From assembly GCF_007655135.1 (NCBI RefSeq), contig NC_045132.1, positions 25,042,354-25,106,353 of the forward strand: 64,000 nucleotides of DNA. The letters are read 5' to 3'. The notes under the pieces were generated by a model. It was not told the origin of the DNA. It did no database searches and was given only the letters and a program-made list of their open reading frames with translations. Positions 12,998 through 27,227 of this stretch are shown piece by piece (the stretch's first letter is position 1; every line of letters starts with the position of its first letter). The position numbers and the translations under genes were made by a program. The stretch comes from Punica granatum. Taxonomy: Eukaryota; Streptophyta; Magnoliopsida; Myrtales; Lythraceae.

Positions 12998-13730
12998 GGA
13001 ATCGCCAGCGACGGAGCGGAAGTAGCCAGTCGGAAGAGAGAGAGGAGAAGGGAGATAGAGGAACAAAAGAGAGAAAGGGAAGGAGGCGAAGGAGAAGAGA
13101 AATGGCGGGAAAAGTTCCCGCCAATTGTTCAACCTAACGTAGATGCTCTCGGATCGGATCTTGCACAGAGGCCCAACACCACGGCCCATTTATAATTATT
13201 CAGGCCCAAACAAGCGTGGCAATTTATTTTCCTTAATTAATTAGTTAATTAATTAATTTTTCATAATCCGATGAATTTGATAGTTCCTGAAATTACCCTT
13301 TCATCTATTCAGAAATCACTATATCCCGAAGGCCTTAACATTAGTCGTTTTCCCCGGGATTTACTCGAAACTAAGTGCAAGATATCGATTGTAAGAAACA
13401 TCAGCGATTCAGTAACGTATCGTTTTAAACATAGATTTGACATGTCCTCTTAACAGAGAGAGATATGATCGGAGTTAGATGGCAATGTCATCATATTCCC
13501 GATAGCAACATCAACAAATCTTAAAACCAATCGTTTATGGTTGAGACATATATAGCTATGTTCACAAAAAAACGAGATGTATTTCGGCTATTTTATGGCG
13601 TAAATTCGTACATATCGGACTGTGTATTTACTGCACGACATTGAGATAATTGAACAAATCACGTTATACTCCTTGAAATGACTGAGATGGGTGCACACAT
13701 GAGCACACCAATCTAACTGAATAACTGCAC
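12998..13730. other. ORC1 promoter and ALDH 3' flank
   Basis: Right of the ORC1 start is a purine-rich leader (13030-13110) then an AT-rich block with a TTAATTAA-type repeat near 13230-13260. The rest, up to the ALDH stop codon at 13731, shows no gene. ORC1 promoters are often E2F-regulated; I noticed the string TGGCGGGAAA near 13103-13112, which resembles an E2F site (TTTCCCGC on the other strand). Confidence 0.5.
13103..13113. promoter_or_regulatory. Possible E2F site upstream of ORC1
   Basis: The plus strand reads GGCGGGAAAA about 105 bp upstream of the ORC1 ATG, that is TTTTCCCGCC on the coding strand. This matches the consensus TTTSSCGC for E2F. ORC1 genes of Arabidopsis and other plants are known E2F targets, so the match is functionally sensible but not tested here. 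Confidence 0.6.
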
Positions 13731-16290
<2,560 letters not shown>

Positions 16291-18947
16291 TTTTTGTCTC
16301 CGTACGACGAGGTGATGGGTGATGATGTGTGCGAAATTGTTTGCTGCCTGGTTTTTATCATAAAGGCGCTGTATATATCCTTCTTCCCTTCTCTTCCAAC
16401 CACCCGTCTTAATTCCAATGATCGGTTGGGCTCGCCATATCATTAACTCCCTGTTGATGGGTCTTTCTACCCTTGCTTCCAATCCTCTCCCAGCTCGAAC
16501 ACACACACACACATATGAAAGAGGAACATGTCGTGTAGATCATGCCAACTCCTTGATAATGTGACATCAACATCATATACCATAATGGAAAAATGATGGC
16601 ATGCATCACATACACGTATACAATCCAGAATTTTCACTAAATATACAAATACCATAGAGTGTCGTAATCAGACCTGACCATGGCTCTATCAACCGCTGGC
16701 GTGGCAGAGCTCGCTTCCAATGCTGCAAGTCCTGGAGCAGGTTGAGAACATTGTTTTGCGAATCGAGCTGAGTTTAATATCCAAGCCTGCTGCTGTTCCT
16801 GAATTTTCTACTGAAGTCTGGCTCAAGCTCGCCACGTATATTAATCTTGCAAATAGAAAAGAAAAAAACGAATGCTTAATCTTGCAATGTTCAAATTACT
16901 TTCAGGATCGATCCAGTACCGACTTGCTGAGGCTGCATTTTTCACTTCCACTAACCGCCCTAAATTCAAAAATCTGGACGGACTACTCGTCTTTTCCATG
17001 ATCACCATGTCCGTAGTCAAATTGCTCGTCCCGACGAATCCAAATCCAAATGATATAAATTTGATGTCCTCATAAGCTATGAATTCACTAACGAATTTGT
17101 AGTAAAAGCCCAGTTGAAAGAGACAGAGACACGGTGACATGATGAAATGGGTCGCTCGGGTGGTCTTTTTATTCACAGATCCATTTGCAGGCTTCCTCAT
17201 TAACACACTTGTGCTGTCCATTTTCCGAATAATAGGAGGCTTTCTTCTCGCGGATGCAGAGTAAAGAACAAAGGTGGTGAGAGTCGCCGACCCCCCATCC
17301 GTGACAGTCGTTCTAGGCTGCTAAGGTTCAAATCTGTCTCGGCCTTTTATCGAATCGGAGTTTCGAAGATTGCTGAGACCGAAAATCGATTGCTGCAAGG
17401 ATAAAACTTACTTGGCTACGTTCATTGCAAGAACTAGTAAGTTCTTGCTTGCACAGATGGAAGAGCCCAACTCATCTGCCAGCTGCAGTTCCGGAATCAC
17501 TTAATTGGACTAAAATCGGCACGATGATCTATGTGGATATGCTGCCCATTTTCAGGGAAAGTGCAGTCTTCTGTGCTCTCTTCCTTCCCTCAGAATGAGA
17601 CAACCCCACGCAGGGACAGATGTAGGAGTTTGATCCGATCGAGGGAAGAGAAACTCAAAATAAGGTACAGAAACAATAACATCATAAAATTAAGAAGGGC
17701 GAAATGAGAGAAATCTCTCGAAGAAAATGACAAATTCTACGTAATATTGGAACGATTTTATGACTTTTATCGACTCCTATGCTATGGCCCTTTGAAGCCC
17801 GGGGGGTTTCTGTTTGCCATCACTATCCTATTAACAATTCCTGCGGGGGTTACGTATTTATGGAGGGGATTGGGCGGTTCTACCTAACCATGCCAATCTA
17901 TCTGGCCTTAGACAGGCCTCACCAAGAACTACTAGACTGATGATTGATAATTGGTGCGACTTCTCGTGGATCTAGTCCCTCGATCTCCTCTACAGTTCTC
18001 CTTGTAAATCGATTAATATCAGGTGCACGCATTCGTTCTTACTTTCTCCTTCCAAAGAAATGATACTGTCAGCTGATAAGAGAGTCTAGACCTATACGTA
18101 GACAAAAGACTAGGATTACGGAGAGTACACACGAAATCTAATATATAGAATTCGAGAAATTACAGCATGAACTTAGTTATCCTTGTCATTCATGACATGG
18201 TTTCTCATATCTAGTGTCTATGATACCACTTCCTCATCTCTTTCTAGATCCATGAGCGATTGAGCGTCACCCATTTTCCAAAACCAAACAAGGGCTTACC
18301 TGCCTCACTTCAAACAGCAGCAGCAGACTGCGGAAGATTACTATGTTATCCCAGCATTGAAGATGTCTCTAGTCGGGGCCTGATCCATTGGACATTAAGG
18401 CGCTGGTCCTGCAATTTAAAGAGCTAAAGTACAGAGGACAAAGTCAGAGATAAGAGTTCCTAACAAAAGAGACGAGCGGATTTAGTGCAAATAATAAAAA
18501 AGATGCGTGAAATACAGTTCGATCGAGTCTCTATACACCTTTCATTTCTTGGTGCTCCTGAAAAAGAAGTTAGAAAATGGCATAAAGGGAGTTTCCTACA
18601 GCAGTTTTGGCACTTCTCCATGCATTTATTGACAAGCAAATGTCCTCCAACTATATTTTCTGGCAAAATATTGGTTGGAACATTACAAGATATACATGAA
18701 TTCAAGTCCCTATCCTTCCCATACTGCTCCCTTTGAAAGAAAACCACCATTTTGTTTCTCGTCATGAAATGAATACGCTGAGCCCCTTGATGGAAACATG
18801 GAAAACGAAAACCATCAGCACCATCTGGCTCCCCTATATTTTCTCTCACTGTCGGTAGTGACTGCTTCAATAATCTACATCAGCTCAGAACTCGCATGCA
18901 AGTTTCCAAATATCTGGATCCACGCATATGAATAAAAGCATATTTAC
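16291..18947. other. Gap between ALDH and DER genes, no recognisable gene
   Basis: The left part is the ALDH promoter and leader, with an AC microsatellite at about 16499-16512. Open frames on both strands between 16720 and 17220 overlap each other and match nothing I recognise. From 17250 to 18400 the sequence has moderate GC and no long frame; it may be an old transposon relic. From about 18460 to 18947 it is the likely DER 3' untranslated region and flank. Confidence 0.5.
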
Positions 18948-21900
18948 TCATGCAGCTATCGCCAATGTTCTGTCACGAGCTGCAACATCCCTTTGGGCAT
19001 TTGCCGATGCCTTACCTGGAAACAGAAACCACAAGAAAGATTTTTCGGTTGGCCTTAGGTGTAAAATGATAGCAAATAGTTCTCGAAAGTTGAAATGCCT
19101 TGATACAACATTGGCAGCCCCTTTCAAGCAGGTGCTTGTAAAGGGAATGTAATTTTACAACATTATAGTGTTTATGCCATTCAAAAGAGTAATTGCTGAA
19201 ATATACAGATGAAATTGGCATGTGCTGGGGGGGGGTGTTTGGGGAATCAGTGACAACGCCATTACAATTTAGTTTTTCAGTTCAAATTTCACTCACCATC
19301 TTTTTCCATTTTTCTCCTGCTTCGCCACAGAAGCCGAATAGGAGTGCCCGAAAATCCAGCATCTGCTCGGAGTTGCTTCTCCATGTAACGACGATATGTC
19401 TCGGGGAAAAGTTTTGCATCATTCACGAAGAAAACAAATGTAGGTGGGCGCACAGCTGCCTACAATAGAAAATAAAATCAGCTTCAGTATTTTCTTTACA
19501 ACATTGAAAAGTCAAAATAAATACCAGTGGATCTATAGAACAGCACTTTCGTGATTCACGTAATCATATTGCTTCTAAATACGTGATGAAAATGAAGAAG
19601 TGATTGGTCTTCAAGGATAGATAGCAAGTTTAAGTTTGTCAACAAGCATTTTCAGAATATTCACTTGTAGGGCAGTCACAATTACTTCCCTCGTGCACTC
19701 AAGTTAACCAACAAATTGATAAAAACCTGAGTGCAATAGTAAACACGCCCTCTCTTGCCACCACGGGTTCTTGGAGGTGCTTTAAAAGCTACAGCCTCCT
19801 GCACCACTTGGTTCAGTGTTGCAGTGCTCAGCCTTCTTGATCTCTCCTTTTCAACTGCTGCAGCAGCTACAATGATCCTGAAGGAGAGAGAGGGGGGGCG
19901 GGGACCCACAGACACCACAAGATAATTAAGAGATCGCGGCAACCATATATGCAAAAATTTAAAGATAGAACTGATAAGAGGAAAAACTAAAATCATGTAA
20001 TAAAGCTGATTTTTTTTAAATTAAAACTTCTGTGGTGCACTTAAATGCTAAAAAATATTAAGATATTTTTTTAATTTCAAGCCATATGAAAACAGATCGA
20101 TAGTGTTAGTTTTCTTCTCTCTTTTCTATCAAATAATAGTAATAGATCAGAGTGGTGCAGGTGACAGGAAGTCTTAGAAAGAATTCAATAATAAATAAAT
20201 CAACAAGTACAATGAACTATGACACGGTACAAATTGTTCTCCTTTGGAAGTTGGATTCCTCCAATCCTATAGGAGGAAAGTACGGACTTGGAGGAGGTTA
20301 AAACATGGCCAGGCATAGGAACGGAATATGTCAAAATAGTTGTTAAATTCAGAAAAAAGAGCTGCGGAACATGCGTGGTGGTTTTCTGCCAGTGGTACAG
20401 GCTATATATCAGAACTTACTTTTCAACGCTATGACCAACTATTGCAGTTGAATAGATGATAGGTGCCCAGTGGAGAATACGGAGTTTCTCTCTAACATCT
20501 TGCTCGTAGTATGTCGCAGTTTGCTGATTTTTATTCGGTATAGTGTCCCACTTGTTAACAACGATTAAGCAGCCCTTCCCTTCTGCTTCTATCCTCTCAG
20601 CAATCCTGTAATCCTGAAGATGAGCCAAGATGATTTTCATGTTAACAAGAGATTACATGAACAAGCAATACTAGGAACAGAGATGAATTCTTTTACTTAT
20701 GCCAGTGCCATCTGGCTATGCCATATGTAGACAGTCTCATTTCAGAATGTATAGCAACCACACAAGGGAACCTCATTTTTCCCACATGGGTTTCTAGGGC
20801 TTATACCTTTGATTTCATGGGTGGTATCTACTATATTTTAGAGGAGAAAAGGTCATTGTCATTCGTCTAAAGTTGAAGAGAAAAACTGCATCTACCATGC
20901 CAAATAGATGGCAACTGATCCCTAGAAACCAGGAGGTGACTCAACAGGATGCCTAACCCGAGTCATATAATGGTAATGTCCATGAGAAAAACTAAGCAGC
21001 CATCTGTAAGGGAAAAAGTGACAGTATTCTTTGATAGATTTTGGTGATCCACATCTATTTATTGTTTACACGTATATTAAGGTGGAAAAAAACCTAAATC
21101 TTAAGGCCCGTTTGGTAAACCAAAATTTTTTAGCTCTACTTTACTCTACTCCACTTATATTCAATTCAACAACACAATTATTACTTTTCCTTTTTTCTTC
21201 AATTTTTTAACCATTCAATTCAATTTTTAATACTAAATTCTCTCAACTATTCATTACTTTTTCCACAATTCAACAACACAATCATTACTTTCCCTCAACT
21301 ATTCATTACTTTTTCACATTTTTCTCATAATTCAACATAATCATTACAAACCAATTAAAATCAAAATTCAACTCTAAAATCAAATACAACCTTAAATTTT
21401 AAAAGAAAGGTGCAGAAGTTGTTATCCAAAAGAATTGATGTGAAGGATACCTGTTCTGTAGTGCAAGCCATTGCCTCAATGACAAGAGCAACAACATCAG
21501 AACGCCGGATGGCACGGAATGCTCTATTCACTGATAAAGCCTCTGTTGTACTTCCTGATGATGCCACAGCTGCCCTTCTTCTGATTCCAGCTGTGTCAAT
21601 CAGCCGGAACTTCTACAGAAACAAGTAATCATGTGAAGGAGCTCCACTTACAGCTGAAAACTGAGAGCAAAGGTACTTATTGATACTAAAAGCATTCTTA
21701 TTTCTCATATTTAACTTGACATGCAAAAAGAACTGTAGAAATTAGAACCAATTCAACCAATTAGAAACTGATCTCTTCCTGTCTAATACTGTTCCAGGCT
21801 CAGGCATATTATAATCACGAAGAATGATTGTTGATTTGGAGTTAATAAAACCTAACCAAACTCACAGGTTGTGACAAATCAAAGCTTCAGCAAGAAAGTC

Positions 21901-24900
21901 AAAATCTTACTGCCTAATTGAAGTTGCTAGTACTACAATATAAGCCCAATTATGAAGAAACAATTTAATACTGACCACCCAATTCATACAAATATGAACC
22001 TAACAGGTGGGCCGCTGAAATAATAAATTAAGAGGATAGTAGCATATGGTCATTTTCCTGTACCAAAACAAATTTAGTAGCAAGATGACATGACCTGCAA
22101 ATGGAACAAAAGGCAATGATTGTCAATGCAGATGAATATATTAATCTACAATACCTGTCCGTCTGGTCCAGTAAATTCGGTATCAATAGCATCCCGTGTA
22201 GTTCCACTGATTGGACTAACAATTGTTCTGTCCTCTCCAACCAACGCATTCAGTATGCTACTTTTACCAACATTTGGACGGCCAACAATAGCAATTGATG
22301 GAATATAGTTCTCTTCATCATCAAAATTCTCTGGTTCCTATGCATTCACAAACACATAGATGATTATCCAATTATAGCCGAATGAGAAACCAGTCAATAT
22401 CTCAAGCCTTGATTCTGTATACCTTGCTACCCAATACAGATACTTCACTAAGCAGAATTTCACAAAGAACAATTGAGCTCAAAATAGTGAGTACTATTTA
22501 CACTGTCAGTAACTCAAGCAGTTTGTAGTAGTTCTTATAGTTAAATGCTCTTTTCCATATAAACAATTGGAGTCTGAATGAACTGACAGAATTATGACAC
22601 TAAATTTTCGAAGACAGAAATTCTTCTTAAAACCTTCTTATAGTGGGTAAAATTTAGCAGCTTTGTAAATAGTAACTCAACAACTAAGTGATGATATACC
22701 CATTCCTGAGTGTCATAGGGCGAGAACATCTAGATCGAGAGCTCTATTATTCTGAATAGTGAGAAAGATACAGCAAACTACCAGTCAAACATACCATAAT
22801 CTTCTCGAGTCCGGCACAAACAATATCAAGAAGCTCACCAGTCCCAGTTCCAGAAATAGCCGAAACCGGAAGTGGTGTAAACCTGAGGACAACCAAGTGC
22901 ACAAAATTACAGGGTATACTTTTACTACACTTGTATAACACTCTTAAATTACAGAGATGAACTCCTAATAACAAATTTTATATGCGATGCTTAAGTATGA
23001 TTCCACATGCAGTCTTTTCAATTAGAAATATGAAAATTTGGAAGCATATACTTATAATAGGAGATTTTCAGTTTATTCATTGTGCTCACCAAGATGCAGT
23101 CTCCCTGAATTTGCTTACACTAATTACTAAGCATCTGTGGCATTAATGATCTTGCAATCAAGAGTCTCATGTCTAGAAGTAGTTAACTTGATTCTGTAAA
23201 TCTCTAATGAAACGTGTAGGAAAGATAATATCTACTAAGATATGAGCTGATATTCTAACTGCAACGGCCATATGCTAACCCATGAAACAGATCCTTATGC
23301 TTATTAGGTCCCATTTATGAATAACAATATATATGCTTATTCTGTATAGTATCAAGCCGCACGGTGCTAGAGGATAATGGGGCAGAAGGATCCTTATTAC
23401 TTTTACTGTCAGAGAGGAAAACTTATTGAAGAGGCAACAAGAACGTGCAAATTATAAGAAAATAAATCTTATATGCATAGTACTCCCAAGCTAGTGAAGT
23501 GGAGCATTATTGTGGTTATCAAATAACTAACAGTAAAATCTAGCCATCCCATTGAAAAGCCAACACAGCAGTGTAGAATATATCACTCACCCTAATGACC
23601 AAAACTCAGCTGCCTGCATTATTCCTCTTCGTGGAGATTCACACTTGTTCACCGCAAGTATGATGTTCTTGTGGGAGTAATTCTTCCGCAACCAGTCAGC
23701 TATTTCCACATCAGCAGCTGTTAGACCAGCCTGCCCAATTTTTCACAATTATGATCTTCATATCTGGTGAAAATATTTTCTCTGAAAATAAACACTTGTG
23801 TTGGGTTTCAGGGGTTAAACAACGCTTTGGAAATTCAAGTTAAATCATGTGTTTATGTAGATCAGTGCATGTAACCATTCAATGAAATATAAAGCATCTC
23901 AACCATCACTTCCATGGTCAACAGTGGCATGTCTTTCAAACATATCAAGGGGTGTGAACAGAGAAACTGCCGAGATTTAATTAGATATGAGTATTTGACA
24001 GGCAGTTAAAGGAAAACTGTGTGGGTTTAACAAAAGCTGAGAAGTTGTATTACATTTACTTCCAGAGAACAATTTCTTTTTTTCTACTATAGTGCGAGCC
24101 ATCTTCATTTTTTGGGAAGCGGTGCATCACATTCACTTACAGTAAACAAAATTCTCATTTTAACATGAATGCTTGCTCCATTCATGTCAAGCAACAACCG
24201 AACTCCATCTTTTAATATTAGTTTTACTATAATGCATCCCACGTTCCTTAATCTTTTCGGAGGACTGAAGATAGGTTGGGATCAATTTCAATCAACTATG
24301 AGAATGATGATCATCTGCAACTAAGGGTAAGAACCACGGACCCAGATAGCATGTCTATCATAGCTCAGTGGCCAGGGTGCATTCTGACATCTAAGTTTTT
24401 TTTTTTGGATAAATATTCTGACATCTAAGTTTGAGAACAAATTCCCAATAAAATCTTAAAAGAGTACAAGATGTAGCTGGATAGAACCACATGATGCTGA
24501 TGGCCCCTCAAGCTTAGAATAGAACTTCATATGCATGAGCATAAAGCGTGACAAAGCTAAGTTACCTGGCCATCAACGAGGAATATAATGACAAATGATT
24601 CTTCCACAGCCATAGCAGCTTGTCTCTCAATCATGGAGGGCATCCTTGCAACAGCTGCTTCCCTTGTCGCAAGTGGTATCCCATCCATACCTATAGTAGT
24701 TGTAATAGCCAGGTCTTCCATGAGATCATCTTGTGATGTCGAAATTGTGAGAACGCCTCCAGTATCCACCGCCATAAATTCATGTTCTCCCCAAAAGGAT
24801 CTACCATACAAACGATCCCTTGTGACCCCAGGTTCATCCACAACAATAGCTTTGTTTCCCTGAAAATTTGAAAAATGCACACGACACACACACATATATA

Positions 24901-26160
24901 TATATGTATATGTACATTTATAATGCAATTTTAGAGGCATTGAGGCACATATTAATTAATAATATCAAGGAAACTGATAGATATACACAATGGCTAGTTG
25001 GCCACTTACCCCAACAAGACGATTAAACAATGCTGATTTACCAACATTTGGCCTTCCAACAATAGCAACCCTTGAGAGAAGATTGTCGGGTATCTGGAGA
25101 TGGAAAACTGTGATTTATAAAAGCAGAACTACATCCATTTTTTTCCTAAGAAATGTAAAAAACCAATGAAGTTTAATTTAAACATTATCTTCTAGGCAAG
25201 GAAAGTTGAACGTCGTCGTTAATTAGAAACACAGCAATATGGAGATTATTGATCAATTAACAGATGACAAAATGATATGTTTCTTTAACAAGTTGTCGAA
25301 GATATCGGATCAGGAATGGGTTCTTACTGTATTCCTTTTCAAGGTTGCACGCTTATTTCTCTTTCCACCACGTTCTTTTTTATCAAAGGCCTCATCTTCT
25401 GATGCTCGTGAACAAAGCAAAAATTAGATAGTAAGTCAATAAATCACAATTCTGCAACTTTCCTATCACAAATCACTTATCCATTAAGTCGTAAATCAGT
25501 GCTAGAGTTCGCTGAAATGAAGCTCTAATTCTTCCTTTAAAGGCATAATTCTACAAGCCAAACGGAAAAGAATATATTTCCACAACTTATGATTAAAACA
25601 AGATCATGGAGACTCCTAATTCACGGCAATGTGCAAATGCTTCCCCGAAATTCCATTGCATCAGCTTGGATTTCACTTTCGCTTCAAAATTCCCAGTCAC
25701 TAGCTAACAATACCGTAACGGAACACGGAATGCCGCTGACTACTAGCTGGACAGACTCACCGATCTTGAGTTCACCGGAGAGAGAGCGAGAGTACTCCCG
25801 TGCAGCATCTTTTGCTTCCCGCTCGAGAGCCTCGAAGTCGATAGAGTAAGCCCCCTCGTCATCGCTCTCCTCAGGTGCCTCTCCGTCGTCATAGAAATCT
25901 TCCAATTCCGGTTCCTCTTCTTCTGCACCAGCACTGGTTTCAATTTCGGGAGCTTCGCTATCCGCACAGCTCACTGTATGGCAGGTTTGGTTTGGATATT
26001 TTCCGGCGGAGCTGGTGAGGGAGGGGAAGATGACGGGAGGTGAGACTAAGCGGAGGAGAGGAAGCGAGGCGGAGGATGGAGAGCATTGAGGTGAAGCGAT
26101 GGGAAGGTTCGGGAAGGCGGAGGAGGAGCCATGGAGAGAGAAGAGATGAAGAGCTGACAT
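18948..26160 (-). CDS. DER: Plastid double-GTPase DER (EngA), ribosome assembly factor
   Basis: EngA/Der has two tandem GTPase domains and a KH-like domain; it matures the 50S ribosomal subunit, and the plant form acts in chloroplasts (Arabidopsis EMB2738; family knowledge). Twelve coding exons fit: 26160-25761, 25398-25328, 25093-25010, 24859-24566, 23730-23591, 22882-22795, 22337-22155, 21612-21451, 20613-20420, 19877-19727, 19459-19297 and 19015-18948, about 665 residues. The Ser-rich N-terminus beginning [14 protein letters not shown] looks like a transit peptide and is followed by an acidic spacer. Domain 1 has GRPNVGKS (about 170-177), the switch DTGG and NKCE in place of NKxD. Domain 2 has GRPNVGKS (about 378-385), DTAGIRRR and NKWD (about 494-497). 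The KH-like end contains [12 protein letters not shown] and [10 protein letters not shown] short transposon sits in intron 8. Confidence 0.94.
21101..21391 (-). mobile_element. Short non-autonomous DNA element, copy A of a dispersed family
   Basis: The plus strand starts GGCCCGTTTGGTAAACC and continues as an AT-rich run with repeated TTCAACAACACAAT and CAACTATTCATTACTTT words. The other end reads (reverse strand) GGTTGTATTTGATTTTAGAG. The same body recurs in opposite orientation near 29018-29357 and 53619-53891. It lies in DER intron 8, about 60 bp from the exon 8 donor. CTTAA occurs on both sides, a possible short target duplication. No coding capacity. Confidence 0.7.
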
Positions 26161-27227
26161 TAGCGAAAGCGGAGAGTGAGCTTTGAGCTGCGAGCCGCGC
26201 GAGCTTTGGTGTTTTTTGACGGTTAACGGCCGAGCAGAGTCTGGGTTTATCCTCTATTTCTCGGCCACTGGAAGGGGTTTTAAGGGAAAGTCACGTGCAC
26301 CGGGACCAGGTAGACCAGAAGGATTATCCACGCGAGCAGCACCCGCCTTTTCTCACCTGGGTCAACGGGAACCGGGCGTAGCTAATATATTCAGTAGGCT
26401 CTTTTTATTTGCAACCCGGCCCAACAGATCCTTAGCCTACTACATATGCATCCGCTTGAGGCCCAGCTGGGACCAAGTAGGAACTTGCCTGATTCGATTG
26501 AGCTGTCCCTAATCCTTAGCACACATCAAACATGTAAAACAATGGCCCGAGCCTGAAATTGAATGTCCATTCCGCAATAAATCGGACATCGTCCTGAGAC
26601 GAGGCTCACAAGAGCAAGATGAAAGTTGCATGTTATCTATGTACATTAACGGGGCTGTCCATCCATTGATTCAGGTGAATTTTTTCGTGAACGTGAAAGA
26701 GAATATGCCTTGCTCTTAGGTCACACCAGTCCATAAGGAGTCGGAGTCCAAAGCTTTCATATGCAGCAATGAGAATGACCACCTTCTCCTGTATATATAA
26801 TGGTTCTTGATTATGTGCACTTCATCGGAAAATGAAATGAGATCCATCACCAGAAAAGAATAAAACTCAGTAGCAATCAGAGTCGGCGTGCTTGCTCTCG
26901 GGTTAATCCTCCGGGACATAGCTTCCTTGAGAAGGATGTGTTGATTTGTTGGAGCCTCTGTGATCTTGCAAGTCCTGCATCTTTAATATGTGCGCATTGC
27001 TCAATCTAATGCCCCCAGTATAACAGCTTCTCGTTATGGTAAATTTGATCGCCCATGTCAGACTACTAGGGCCGTCACCTAGGAACAGGTTGCTCATGCT
27101 CCATAGTTCGGCAATCTAGTCCTATCGCCAAAGATAAAGTCTGAGCTGCCCCAATTTCATTGTTGGGGCGCAAACCGGATCCTTGCACCAAATTTTCATC
27201 TCCGTAAAAGATTGAATTCAACGTTCT
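26161..27227. other. DER promoter and PPR 3' flank
   Basis: This stretch lies between the DER start and the PPR stop codon. It is rather GC-rich to about 26500, with a G-box CACGTG at 26292-26297, then mixed. Open frames on either strand are short and unlike any family I know. I see no separate gene. Confidence 0.5.

Noticed and set aside
12558..13025. 155-codon frame on the plus strand
   Set aside because: It is antisense to ORC1 exon 1, which is clearly coding on the minus strand.
18215..18245. A possible primer-binding site (TGGTATCATAGACAC on the minus strand) of a copia-type LTR element
   Set aside because: Only about eight bases match the usual site, no terminal repeats were found around it, and no retroelement protein is readable.
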